From Gordonia malaquae NBRC 108250 (GTDB lineage: Bacteria > Actinomycetota > Actinomycetes > Mycobacteriales > Mycobacteriaceae): a DNA stretch of 52,495 nucleotides. Every line of letters begins with the position of its first letter. Position 1 is the stretch's first letter. A model generated the notes under the pieces. The model made no database searches and was not told the origin of the DNA. It worked only from the letters and a program-made list of their open reading frames with translations. Position numbers and translations under genes: made by a program. Below, in pieces: positions 33,128 to 42,732 of the stretch. The stretch lies in NCBI RefSeq assembly GCF_000344135.1, contig NZ_BAOP01000034.1, forward strand, positions 1-52,495. The letters are read 5' to 3'.

Positions 33128-33164
33128 CAACGGCCCCCGCTCTCTGAGCGGGGGCCGTTGTCGT
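33128..33164 (+). terminator. Terminator after the small Rv0863-like gene
   Basis: A 14-base-pair perfect stem (33128-33141 with 33147-33160, CAACGGCCCCCGCT type) and a 5-base loop, followed by TCGTTGTGT. Confidence 0.85.
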
Positions 33165-33211
33165 TGTGTGGGTCGACGACCGTAGGCCGTGCCCAGCAGC
33201 GAGGCGAAAGG

Positions 33212-33250
33212 CGAAGACCCCCGCTCCGGAAATCGGAACGGGGGTCTTCG
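33212..33250 (-). terminator. Terminator of rpfA
   Basis: CGAAGACCCCCG at 33212-33223 pairs with CGGGGGTCTTCG at 33239-33250; the loop has a second short TCCG/CGGA stem. On the minus strand it lies 21 bases after the rpfA stop. Confidence 0.85.
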
Positions 33251-33271
33251 GGTGATGCTTTGGGGTGGAGA

Positions 33272-34377
<1,106 letters not shown>

Positions 34378-34887
34378 TCAGGATTGTGTTCGGCGGGCTT
34401 CGAGGGCGCGGAAAGTCGACGCGTGAAATACGAGTGGTTCGACGCTCGGATCGCTGCGCAGAGCATGAATCCGCAGGAGGACCACGTGGTGGTCGCCTGC
34501 GGGAATCTCCTGTAGCACCGAGCAGTCGAGGTGAGCCGCGGCCCCGGAGATCATCAGGGCTCCCGATTCGGTGACGAATCGCTTCACCGAATCGAATCGT
34601 TGCTCCGGCGGACCCGCCAGGCGGCGGCAGATCTCACCCTGGTGTCCGGCGAACACGCTGACCCCGAGACGTTCGGCGGTCGTCAGTCGAGGCCACGTGG
34701 TCGATCCGTCGCGAACGCACACCGACACCAGCGGCGGATCGAGCGACACGGTGGCGAAAGAACTCGCCGACATCCCGACGTCCTCGCCGTCGGACGTCCG
34801 GCGGCAGACCGCGACGACGCCAGTCGGGAAGCAGCTGAACGCCCGCTTCAGCGCGGCTTCGTCTGATGCGGGCAGGAGATCGGTCAT
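34378..34887 (-). CDS. Flavin reductase-like FMN-binding protein
   Basis: A 169-residue split-barrel protein with the flavin-reductase signatures FSCFPTGVVAVC near the start, VGMSASSFATVSLDPPLVSV near residues 38-57 and GDHHVVLLRIHAL near 135-147. Such proteins supply reduced FMN or FAD to a monooxygenase or bind the flavin themselves. No oxygenase partner is nearby. The ATG at 34887 overlaps the stop of the upstream small membrane gene by 4 bases. Confidence 0.87.
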   Translation of the reverse strand: MTDLLPASDEAALKRAFSCFPTGVVAVCRRTSDGEDVGMSASSFATVSLDPPLVSVCVRDGSTTWPRLTTAERLGVSVFAGHQGEICRRLAGPPEQRFDSVKRFVTESGALMISGAAAHLDCSVLQEIPAGDHHVVLLRIHALRSDPSVEPLVFHASTFRALEARRTQS

Positions 34888-35102
34888 CGACTGCGCCGAC
34901 CGGAGCGCAACGCGAAGACGAGCCCGAGCAGGAAACCGGCAGGAGCGCCCAACGCCACGACGTACAGGGTCGTCACGAGGGCGGTCGAACTGTCGCGTAC
35001 CGGCGGCAGCAGGAGCGCCAACGACGCGACCATGCCGATTGCGAACAGGATCACCGCAGTGGGCAACAGGCGCGACGGCTTCTGGGTCTCCATGACTTCC
35101 AC
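34884..35102 (-). CDS. Small two-helix membrane protein
   Basis: A 72-residue protein (63-69 from later starts) with two hydrophobic segments, LLPTAVILFAIGMVASLALL and TLYVVALGAPAGFLLGLVFA, and a basic tail SGRRSR. It overlaps the flavin-reductase start in an ATGA arrangement, so the two are translated together. GTG 35102 or ATG 35093 may be the start; a weak GGAAG lies between. I do not recognise a family. Confidence 0.68.
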   Translation of the reverse strand: MEVMETQKPSRLLPTAVILFAIGMVASLALLLPPVRDSSTALVTTLYVVALGAPAGFLLGLVFALRSGRRSR

Positions 35103-35210
35103 GGTAAACCAGCAGAGTAGAATCGGTTCCAGTGCGTCTCCGCTCTCCTGTCAGCGAGCAAGGGGCGCCTTTTCCATAGCTGGCAGTAGAGATCATTGAG
35201 GGTGAGTGCT

Positions 35211-35639
35211 GTGCCAACCGGCCGAGTGAAGTGGTACGACGCCGACAAGGGCTTCGGGTTCCTGTCGCAGGACGACGGCGACGACGTGTACGTCCGCGCG
35301 GACGCGTTGCCGTCCGACGTCGCCGACCTGAAGGCCGGTCAGCGAGTGGAGTTCGACATGGCCGCGGGCCGCCGCGGGCCGCAGGCACTGCGGGTGTCGG
35401 TGCTCGAACCCGCGCCCAGCGTGGTCAAGAACAACAGGGAGGCGTCGCGTCGGGAGCACAAGCGCCCGGACGTCGAGCGCAAGAGTCCCGACGAGCTCCA
35501 CGGCATGATCGCCGACCTCATCACGCTCCTCGAAGGCGCCGTGCAGCCCAGTCTGCGCAACGGCCGCTACCCGGACCGCAAGACGTCTCAGCGCATCTCC
35601 GAGGTGGTCCGAGGCGTCACGCGCGAGCTCGACCGCTAG
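35211..35639 (+). CDS. cspB: Cold-shock domain protein, CspB (Rv0871)-like
   Basis: A 142-residue protein. Residues 1-65 form a cold-shock domain with both RNA-binding motifs, [15 protein letters not shown] (RNP-1) and [10 protein letters not shown] (RNP-2-like). The extra C-terminal half, with the block [20 protein letters not shown] and [15 protein letters not shown], is found in the mycobacterial CspB subgroup and not in ordinary 67-residue CspA. GTG 35211 gives the family start PTGRVKWYD, preceded by GAGGGTG. It converges with the DUF2771 gene across a shared terminator. Confidence 0.92.
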   Translation: MPTGRVKWYDADKGFGFLSQDDGDDVYVRADALPSDVADLKAGQRVEFDMAAGRRGPQALRVSVLEPAPSVVKNNREASRREHKRPDVERKSPDELHGMIADLITLLEGAVQPSLRNGRYPDRKTSQRISEVVRGVTRELDR

Positions 35640-35660
35640 CAATTACGTAGATCGACGATT

Positions 35661-35701
35661 CAACGACGAACGCGGCTTCCCGGAGGCCGCGTTCGTCGTT
35701 G
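35661..35701. terminator. Bidirectional terminator between cspB and the DUF2771 gene
   Basis: A 16-base-pair perfect stem (35661-35676 with 35686-35701) and a 9-base loop. It starts 21 bases after the cspB stop and ends 18 bases from the stop of the convergent gene. Confidence 0.82.
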
Positions 35702-35719
35702 ACGGGAGTCGGCTTCCGC

Positions 35720-36313
35720 TCAGGCACGGGTGTCGGGCAACTCGGTGACGTTCGTGACCGTGTAGCCGTCGGGGCGGGCGTCGACTGAGAAGACACCCCG
35801 CATGAGAATCGATCCGTCGGGGGAGTTCAGGCCGTTGGGGGAGTTGTCGAGGACGGTGGCCACCGACTGAATGTCGACACCGAGCAGGACCCGATCGGGG
35901 GTGCTTGTGAGTTCCATCGTGTACTTCGAGTCGGAGCGGTTCAACGTGACGACTCGCTGCAGGCCTTTCGGCGTGGCGTACTGCGCAAACGCGAACCACG
36001 GCCCGGACGCGATCTCTTTGGGGACCGTCAGCAGCATCGTGGAGCCGACCGGCGTGGCCGCACGCGCCACTTGGGTCGGGACCTGCTTCGCGGTCCGGGG
36101 GTCGGCGGGCGTGCAGTCGGTCATGTCTCGCTCGCACCAATACGCGGGCTGCACCTGGACAAAAGTGTCGCCTGCCTGGACTGAGACGGTCGGCACGTGA
36201 TCGTCGTCGGACGTGACGACGAGGACCGCGGTGAGCCCCGCGATGAGGACGACCACGGCCGCCGCGGCAGCGGCGAGGATCGTCAATGCCTTCTTGTCTC
36301 CGGGGTGCTGCAC
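35720..36313 (-). CDS. Membrane-anchored DUF2771 family protein (Rv0875c-like)
   Basis: A 197-residue protein with an N-terminal anchor (KKALTILAAAAAAVVVLIAG) and an extracellular beta-rich domain containing two cysteines in AYWCERDMTDCTPADP. It sits between cspB and the MFS gene exactly as Rv0875c does in M. tuberculosis. GTG 36313 is chosen because it directly precedes the short cytoplasmic start QHPGDKK; longer frames overlap the MFS gene. The function is unknown. Confidence 0.82.
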   Translation of the reverse strand: MQHPGDKKALTILAAAAAAVVVLIAGLTAVLVVTSDDDHVPTVSVQAGDTFVQVQPAYWCERDMTDCTPADPRTAKQVPTQVARAATPVGSTMLLTVPKEIASGPWFAFAQYATPKGLQRVVTLNRSDSKYTMELTSTPDRVLLGVDIQSVATVLDNSPNGLNSPDGSILMRGVFSVDARPDGYTVTNVTELPDTRA

Positions 36314-36348
36314 GAGAAATCCTGTCGGTCGTTCGGTGGAATCGAAAG

Positions 36349-38241
36349 TCAGCGGGCGGTTCGGCGTGTCGGTGCGCCGCTCGGTCCGGTCGGCGGCTGC
36401 GCCTGGAACGGAACCGTGGGGGCGGCGTGATCGGGCCTGCGGCCGCCGAAACCGGGAACCATCGTCGCACCTCGACTGGTCAGCACCGTTTGCACGAAGC
36501 CGATTCCGACGAGAACCGCGACGACTGTGAAACCGATCGAGAGAGTCGTCGGCAAGACCACGCCGAGGCTCGCGCCGATCACCCAGCACAGCTGCAGGAC
36601 GGTCTCAGAGCGGCCGAACGCCGATGCGCGAGACTCTTCGGGGAGATCGTCCTGGATCGCCGAGTCCATGCAGACCTTCGCGATCGCACTGGTCGCGGAA
36701 CCGATGAAACCGGCCACCACCACGAACACGAGCGAGCCGAAGATCGCAGCGAGAACACACGCGACGAAGGTCGCTCCGGTGGCGAGCAGCACGATCTTCG
36801 TCGGATGCTTCAGTTCGAGGCGCGTGCCGAGGCCGTTGCCGAGGAAGTTGCCGACACCCGCTGCCGCGCCGACGGCGCCGAGCATCAGCATCTGCTGCCA
36901 ACCCGACGTGGTGGGCTGGGCCTTTGCGTAGAAAGCGATGTACAGCGTCAAGAACCCGGTCAGAATGCGGATGGTGCCGTTGCCCCAGAGTCCGGTGACC
37001 ACGGTCCGACCCAGCGGTTGGCGCATCTTGGCGGCCAGTTCGCGGGAGAAGCTGCTGCCCTTGGGCTGGGGCGCGGTGTCCTCGGCATTCGGATTGCCGC
37101 GGTAGGTGATCGTTGTCGGGACCTCGCCCTCCGTCGACTCCACCCATGCCGGGATCTTCATGCAGAAGTACGCGCCCGCGGCGGCGACCAGACACAGCCA
37201 GACCATGGCGCCGGGAACATGGAACGGCAACGCCTTGGCCAGCAGGAGCTCGAGGATTCCGGCGATCGCGCCGCCGACCATCGTTCCCGCGACCAGGCCG
37301 AACGTGGTGAGTCGCGAGTTGACGCGCACCAGGTCGATGCTCGGCGGAAGCACGCGGGGCGCAACGGCGGATTTGAGGACGCCGAACGATTTCGACAGCA
37401 CCATGAGGCCGAGCGCCGCCGGGTACAAAACCCACGGCTTGTACTCGAGCTGCATCTTGTCCGAATCCCACGACGAGTTCACGATGATCAGCAGGCCGAG
37501 GACCACGCGCAGTCCGAACGTCGTCGCCATGGCGATGCGTCGACCATGCTGAAGCCTGTCCAAGACAGGCCCGATGAGGGGCGCGATCAGCGCGAACGGT
37601 GCGATCGTGATCGCCAGATACAGTCCGACGCTCACCTTCGACTCACCGGTCGCCGCAGCGAAGAACAGGGTGTTCGCCAATGCGATCGCCATCGCCGCGT
37701 CGACAGCGGTGTTCGCGATCACCGGCAGGGTGAGCGCGGTGAGACCGGATCGGTCGGCGCCGTCGGCGGTCGCCGCACGATGGACCATCTGTGCGCCGCG
37801 CTCGGTGAAGTACTTCGACCGACGAGCCATCACACGGACGACGGTGACCTTCTCCGGCGGAACGTACTCGGCGTCCTTGCGTCGGCTCGCGCCGTCTCGA
37901 TCGAACGCCGCGGTCTGCTCGTCGAGCGGATCCGACTGCGGCGGGAGCGGCGGAAGGTGCGGATTGTGGGTGCGCGGCGGCAGATATCCATTGCTCGCGG
38001 GACGCCCGTGATCCGATTCCGGCGCGTCGAACCGCTGAGTGGGGACGCGAGGAGACCGCCGCGGGGCGTCGGCCGGGTAGTTGGCCTGACCGGGGTGCGG
38101 CGCGGGGCGACGAGGACGCCGAGCCTGCGGGTCCTGCGGCATCGGGTTCCCCCGGCGGGCGCCGCCGGGTTGGGGACCGCCGGGCGGGGGATTCTGGCGA
38201 CCGGCCGCCCCACGGTCGTCACGAGATCCACGGGTGTTCAC
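36349..38241 (-). CDS. MFS-type transporter, Rv0876c family
   Basis: A 630-residue protein with an unusual start: about 150 residues rich in Pro, Arg, Gly and Gln, likely disordered and cytoplasmic, before the first membrane helix near LTALTLPVIANTAVDAAMAI. About 10-12 hydrophobic segments follow, with a long charged loop between halves (STEGEVPTTITYRGNPNAED). The cytoplasmic loop motif GPVLDRLQHGRR near residue 225 is the MFS motif A region in weak form. The C-terminus is again Pro/Arg-rich. The substrate is unknown; the gene is conserved in this position across Mycobacteriales. Confidence 0.82.
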   Translation of the reverse strand: MNTRGSRDDRGAAGRQNPPPGGPQPGGARRGNPMPQDPQARRPRRPAPHPGQANYPADAPRRSPRVPTQRFDAPESDHGRPASNGYLPPRTHNPHLPPLPPQSDPLDEQTAAFDRDGASRRKDAEYVPPEKVTVVRVMARRSKYFTERGAQMVHRAATADGADRSGLTALTLPVIANTAVDAAMAIALANTLFFAAATGESKVSVGLYLAITIAPFALIAPLIGPVLDRLQHGRRIAMATTFGLRVVLGLLIIVNSSWDSDKMQLEYKPWVLYPAALGLMVLSKSFGVLKSAVAPRVLPPSIDLVRVNSRLTTFGLVAGTMVGGAIAGILELLLAKALPFHVPGAMVWLCLVAAAGAYFCMKIPAWVESTEGEVPTTITYRGNPNAEDTAPQPKGSSFSRELAAKMRQPLGRTVVTGLWGNGTIRILTGFLTLYIAFYAKAQPTTSGWQQMLMLGAVGAAAGVGNFLGNGLGTRLELKHPTKIVLLATGATFVACVLAAIFGSLVFVVVAGFIGSATSAIAKVCMDSAIQDDLPEESRASAFGRSETVLQLCWVIGASLGVVLPTTLSIGFTVVAVLVGIGFVQTVLTSRGATMVPGFGGRRPDHAAPTVPFQAQPPTGPSGAPTRRTAR

Positions 38242-38330
38242 ACCATTGATTGTTCCTCATCGGCCCGACAACGGTGGGAACCCATTCCCCTGACGTGCGT
38301 CGGCGGGCCCGACTATTGCACACTGGACGG

Positions 38331-39101
38331 GTGACTGTTGCATTCGAAGCTCCTCGACTCGTCGATGCGGTCGACGTCGCGCGTGCCGCGCTCGTCGCCG
38401 AAGGTGAGCAGCCGGGCGCACACACAGGCGCCCGAGCCGAGGGCGATTACGCCGCGACGCACTACTTCGACGCCGAACTGCCCGGTTACCGCGGGTGGCA
38501 GTGGTGCGTGGTCGTGGCGGGTGCACCCGACTCGGCCGAGGTCACAGTCAGCGAAGTCGCACTGCTTCCCGGCGGGGGAGCGCTGCTGGCCCCCGACTGG
38601 GTGCCGTGGGTGGAGCGCATTGCGCCAGGGGACCTCGGACCGGGCGATCAACTCGCCGCGCCCGCCGACGATCCACGGCTGGTGCCCGGCCAGATCGACA
38701 CCGAGGACGTCAGCCTCATCGACGCCGACGAGATCGGCCAGGTCGACGCAGAGATCGGCCTCGGTCGCAGACGACTGCTGTCGTTCGAGGGACGTACCGA
38801 CGCCGCGCAGCGCTGGTTCGACGGCGAGTACGGCCCGGCGTCCGCGATGGCCCGAAACGCACGCCACTCGTGCGGCACCTGCGGCTTCTACTTGCCGATC
38901 GCAGGCGCGCTGCACTCCGGGTTCGGTGTCTGCGCCAACGAGTTCGCCGCCGACGGACGAGCGGTGTCCGTCGAGTACGGATGCGGGGCGCACTCGGACG
39001 TGACTGAACCGTCCGGGGCGGGCAGCCCGGCCTACGACGCGTTCGACGACGGCGCGATTGAGATCGTCGCGCAGGCCGTATCCGGTGCCGCCGACGCCTG
39101 A
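38331..39101 (+). CDS. DUF3027 family protein (Rv0877-like)
   Basis: A 256-residue cytoplasmic acidic protein. It contains HYFDAELPGYRGWQWCVVVA near residues 45-64 and VTVSEVALLPGGGALLAPDW near 72-91. Near the C-terminus lies a probable zinc-binding set: SCGTCGFYLP, GVCANEF and YGCGAHSD, giving CXXC plus further Cys/His. The GTG at 38331 starts the conserved domain; it diverges from the MFS gene with 89 bases between. The following ATPase gene begins inside its 3' end. Confidence 0.82.
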   Translation: MTVAFEAPRLVDAVDVARAALVAEGEQPGAHTGARAEGDYAATHYFDAELPGYRGWQWCVVVAGAPDSAEVTVSEVALLPGGGALLAPDWVPWVERIAPGDLGPGDQLAAPADDPRLVPGQIDTEDVSLIDADEIGQVDAEIGLGRRRLLSFEGRTDAAQRWFDGEYGPASAMARNARHSCGTCGFYLPIAGALHSGFGVCANEFAADGRAVSVEYGCGAHSDVTEPSGAGSPAYDAFDDGAIEIVAQAVSGAADA

Positions 39102-41796
39102 TCGATCCACTGCCGATCCGTTCGGGACGGCAGCACTGCGTGACGCCACGCTGCGCGCATGGCGGTCGTCACCGACTCGCATGGCCGAGGACGCGGCCGC
39201 TGAGACGGAACTCGCCGACATCGGGTACCGCGGCCGACTCCTGACCGAACTCGCCGCGAATGCCGCCGACGCCGCAGGGGACGACGGCGTGTTGTGGATC
39301 CGCCGTGACGGCGACGTGCTGCGATTCGCGAACACCGGTACTCCGTTGACGCGTGACGGTGTCGAGTCGTTGACGGCACTGCGCGTGTCACCCAAATCGC
39401 ACGCGGCGACTGTGACCACCGTCGGACGGTTCGGCGTCGGGTTCCGGGCGACGGCATTCGCCGCCTCGGTGACTGTCGCGTCCACCACCGGATCGATCGA
39501 GTTCAGTCGGGCGCGGACCGTCTCCGCGACCGGATCACAGGATTCTCCGTCGCAACGTCTCGCGTGGCCGTCCGCCGCCGAACCGCCTCCCGGATTCAGC
39601 ACCGAGGTGTCGATCGACGTCGGAGACGACGCAACGGCATTGTTCGAGGGTTTCGCCGCGCACGTGCCCGACCTGCTGCTCGAACTCCAGGCGCTGTCGC
39701 GCATCGAGCTCGACGACACGGTCTTCACCCGCACCGTCGAGGGCGACCACGTCGTCATCGCCCGTGACGGCGCCGAGTTGCAGCGTTGGCTCACCGCACG
39801 GGTCGACGGGACGTCGTGGATGGTGCGCATCGTGGACGGGGCCGTGGTGCCGTGCCGTGACGAGGTACTCCGCAGCCCGACACCCACCGCCGTCGAACTG
39901 GCCCTGCCTGCGCGTGTCATCACAGATCTTCCGTTGACTCCGGATCGGCGGGACGTACACCCGGACGCCGACGTGGCGACCGCGGCCCGCGGGTACGCAG
40001 ACCTCGTCGCGCTCGCGCCGGATCGCGACAAACACCTTCTGGTGCCGCGCCCGACGGTGGGCTCCGGGCGGGTCGACGCCGAGTTGCGCTCGGCGATCCT
40101 GTCCGACCTCGCCGATGCCCGCTGGGTCCCCGCCATCGGCGGTGACGCGTTGGCACCTGAACGCACGTGGGTGCTCACCGGATTGTCGGACAGGTTGGCC
40201 GAGGTGCTCGGCGAAGTGATGGCGCCGCTGGCGCATCCCGACGTGTCCGACCGGGTCAGCGCGGTGGCGCTCGTTCGGCTCGGCGCTCGTGAACTAGGAC
40301 TCGCGGACATCGCCGACCTGCTCGGCTCCACGGTGCGCGAACCCGCCTGGTGGGCGACTCTGTACGCCGCACTCGCAGACCGCGTCCACACCGGTGACGA
40401 GCGGGAGGAACTCGGCGCGCTGCCCGTCCCGCGCATCGACGGACGCACTCACATCGGTGCGCGGGGCCTGGTCGTGGTCGACGGCCTCGGATCCGACGAC
40501 GCCGCCCCTGACTGGATGGCGATAGTCCATCCGGACGCGTACGACCCGCTTCTCGATCGGCTCGGGCTCGAGCACTGCTCGATCGCCGACGTTCTCGCCG
40601 ATCCAGCCCTTGCGGCCGCGATCGATTCCGCCGACGACCACGCCGAGCTCGCCGACTCTGTTCTGCGTCTGCTGAGCGCCGGAGGAATAGCGGAGCAGCA
40701 GCCCGGTCTGGGGCGGATCGAGATCAAGGCAGTCGACGGGGACGACTGGCCGGCAGACGAACTGCTGCTGCCGGACGCCCCGATCGCGAACCTGCTCGGT
40801 GACGACTCACCCTTCGGGGTAGTCGCGGCCGACGTCGTCGAACGATATGGACAGGTCCCGCTGCGCGCGCTCGGAGTGGGGTGGGGTTTCGGGACCGTTC
40901 ACGACGACCTGCCGACCGGCCCGGACCACGATCTGCCCGACGAAGAGCAGTGGTGGGACGAGTTCGAGGTTCCCCCGGAACGTCTCGACGCGGTCCGCGA
41001 CCTCGACCTCGTCGATCCCGGGCGATGGACCGACGCGCTGGCGCTCCTCGCGGACGACCCGTCCACGTCTCAGCTGGTGCACAGCGGCTATACCCGGTGG
41101 TGGCTTCGGCGATACGCCGAGATCGACGGCGTTCCGCTTCGCAGGCTCCGGAGCGTCGACGACCTGCGCTTCGCCGGCCTCTTCGATGTGGCTCCGGACT
41201 CGGACAGGTACCCGTCGCTGCTGGTGGGCGACGGCCCTGACGATTCCGACGACGCACAGAACTGGATCGAAGCCCTCTCGGACCCTGAGCGTCAGATCAG
41301 CGCGGGGGTCGCCGCGCGGGCGCACGCGGCGCTGGTCGCCGCCGTTCGTGACGGCCGCGTGGAGCCTCGTCGTCTCGAGCCGCCTGACGGAGTTCGAACC
41401 CTCGACGGATCGGTCACCGAACGGCCCGTCGTGATCGATCAACCGTGGTGGACCGCGGTGGTTCCCGCGGACCGGTCCGTGCTCCCGGGACCGTTGGTGT
41501 CCGAGTCCGATGCGCAGATCCTCGGTGACCTCCTCGACGCCGATCTCGCGAGCAGCCTGTGTCGCGCTGTCCCGGTCGGGCAGGGGCGGACCGTGGACGC
41601 CGACTCCGCCGAGGCCGCCTGGATCACCGCTGTCGGCGGCCGAGAGTCGCGAGGACCGATCGTCGTCCACGACCGGCTGATCGTCGCCGTCGACCTCGAC
41701 GGTGAGGAGCGCCATGTCGCCGTCGAACAGTGGGTGGACGACGCCGGAACCACACACTCGGTAGGTTGGACGCGTGATGGCTCCGTTCAGCGTTGA
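39085..41796 (+). CDS. Sacsin/Hsp90-like GHKL ATPase-domain protein
   Basis: A 903-residue protein whose first 200 residues look like a GHKL (Hsp90/histidine kinase-type) ATP-binding domain of the sacsin kind: the N-box ELAANAADAA near residues 55-64, a G1-like LRFANTGTPLT (the usual Asp-Xxx-Gly is altered) near 80-90, and the G2 box VGRFGVGFRA near 113-122. The remaining 700 residues are acidic, repetitive in style (DPxxxxAL, WW pairs) and unlike any family I know. It may act as a chaperone-like protein. Start alternatives are TTG 39058 and GTG 39085; both overlap the DUF3027 gene. The next gene overlaps its end by 23 bases. Confidence 0.72.
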   Translation: MPPTPDRSTADPFGTAALRDATLRAWRSSPTRMAEDAAAETELADIGYRGRLLTELAANAADAAGDDGVLWIRRDGDVLRFANTGTPLTRDGVESLTALRVSPKSHAATVTTVGRFGVGFRATAFAASVTVASTTGSIEFSRARTVSATGSQDSPSQRLAWPSAAEPPPGFSTEVSIDVGDDATALFEGFAAHVPDLLLELQALSRIELDDTVFTRTVEGDHVVIARDGAELQRWLTARVDGTSWMVRIVDGAVVPCRDEVLRSPTPTAVELALPARVITDLPLTPDRRDVHPDADVATAARGYADLVALAPDRDKHLLVPRPTVGSGRVDAELRSAILSDLADARWVPAIGGDALAPERTWVLTGLSDRLAEVLGEVMAPLAHPDVSDRVSAVALVRLGARELGLADIADLLGSTVREPAWWATLYAALADRVHTGDEREELGALPVPRIDGRTHIGARGLVVVDGLGSDDAAPDWMAIVHPDAYDPLLDRLGLEHCSIADVLADPALAAAIDSADDHAELADSVLRLLSAGGIAEQQPGLGRIEIKAVDGDDWPADELLLPDAPIANLLGDDSPFGVVAADVVERYGQVPLRALGVGWGFGTVHDDLPTGPDHDLPDEEQWWDEFEVPPERLDAVRDLDLVDPGRWTDALALLADDPSTSQLVHSGYTRWWLRRYAEIDGVPLRRLRSVDDLRFAGLFDVAPDSDRYPSLLVGDGPDDSDDAQNWIEALSDPERQISAGVAARAHAALVAAVRDGRVEPRRLEPPDGVRTLDGSVTERPVVIDQPWWTAVVPADRSVLPGPLVSESDAQILGDLLDADLASSLCRAVPVGQGRTVDADSAEAAWITAVGGRESRGPIVVHDRLIVAVDLDGEERHVAVEQWVDDAGTTHSVGWTRDGSVQR

Positions 41797-42391
41797 CCAC
41801 CGCGTGACAGACGCGGTGGTGTCCGGCCGTCACGAACCCTGGACGTCGCTCATGCAGTTCATCACCGTGTGGGGTGACACACTGACGCTGTCGCTGGTCG
41901 TCATCGGTGTCGTGGTGCTGTCGTGGCTCGCCGGACGGATCGATTTCGCCGTGCTCATCGTTGTCGCATCACTGACCGGCTACGGGCTGATGGTGCTGCT
42001 CAAACTGATCTTCTCGCGTGATCGACCGCCGGTCGCAGACCGGCTCATCGACATCGGGGGCGCATCGTTCCCGTCCGGGCACGCCATGATGTCGATGATC
42101 GTCTACGGTCTCGGGGCCGTCATCCTGCATCGCGTGTACCCGCGCGTGCGACGTCATGCGTGGTGGCTGCTGGCCGCGCCACTGCTTGTTGTCGGCGTCG
42201 GGTTCAGTCGCGTCTACCTCGGCGTCCACTGGTTCAGCGACATCATGTTCGGCTGGCTGTTCGGCCTGATCTGGGTCACGGTGTGGGTCGCCGTGCACGT
42301 CCAGGGCTCCAAGCGGAGACAAGCGGCACGAGCAGCGGCCCGTGCGGCCGCGACCGAGCGGGCCGCACGCATGGCGAGCCTCTCGAGCTAG
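41774..42391 (+). CDS. PAP2-family membrane phosphatase
   Basis: A 205-residue protein with about five to six membrane helices and the three lipid phosphatase motifs: KLIFSRDRP near residues 76-84, FPSGHAM near 97-103 and SRVYLGVHWFSD near 142-153. These dephosphorylate lipid phosphates such as undecaprenyl diphosphate or phosphatidate; the substrate is not determined. The C-terminal 30 residues are an Ala/Arg-rich cytoplasmic tail. GTG at 41774 overlaps the ATPase gene. Confidence 0.88.
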   Translation: MMAPFSVDHRVTDAVVSGRHEPWTSLMQFITVWGDTLTLSLVVIGVVVLSWLAGRIDFAVLIVVASLTGYGLMVLLKLIFSRDRPPVADRLIDIGGASFPSGHAMMSMIVYGLGAVILHRVYPRVRRHAWWLLAAPLLVVGVGFSRVYLGVHWFSDIMFGWLFGLIWVTVWVAVHVQGSKRRQAARAAARAAATERAARMASLSS

Positions 42392-42408
42392 GGCGAGACA
42401 CGCCCTAG
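42388..42408. terminator. Short palindrome across both stop codons of a convergent pair
   Basis: CTAGGGCG and CGCCCTAG with a 5-base loop. The PAP2 stop lies in the left arm and the DUF2530 stop in the right arm. It contains GAGACACGCCCTAG, the same word that ends the MITE-like element at 22901. Confidence 0.5.
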
Positions 42409-42653
42409 TCGAGACCTTCCTGAGCGCTCGTCGAACCGCGACGTACCGCGGCCTTCTGCGCGAAGACCAGTAGCGTGCCCGCGACGCCGACGACCAAGCC
42501 GACCAGACACACGGTGAGCGCGCGATCACCGCCCAGATCCGTCAGCCAGACCACGACTGTGGCGACGAGCCACACCACCATGCCGACGACGATCACCGGC
42601 TCGGGTGCGCGGAGTCGCGCGGGAAGCTCGGGGATCGGTGTCTCATCGGCCAT
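42405..42653 (-). CDS. DUF2530 small membrane protein (Rv0879c-like)
   Basis: An 82-residue protein with two hydrophobic segments, PVIVVGMVVWLVATVVVWLT and ALTVCLVGLVVGVAGTLLVF, separated by DLGGDR. The N-terminal PELPARLRAPEPVIVVG is typical of DUF2530. The ATG at 42653 starts MADETPIP; the longer frame overlaps the permease leader. The function is unknown. Confidence 0.8.
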   Translation of the reverse strand: MADETPIPELPARLRAPEPVIVVGMVVWLVATVVVWLTDLGGDRALTVCLVGLVVGVAGTLLVFAQKAAVRRGSTSAQEGLD

Positions 42654-42732
42654 GCTCACAGGGTAGCTTTTCACCAGTGGTGCGCAGTTGGCGCACCGAC
42701 GTTCCTGCATCCGTTACGTGAAGGGTGAACTG

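Noticed and set aside
36286..38334. A 682-codon plus-strand frame antisense to the MFS gene
   Set aside because: It is Arg/His/Asp-rich with no recognisable domain; the minus strand encodes a conserved membrane protein.
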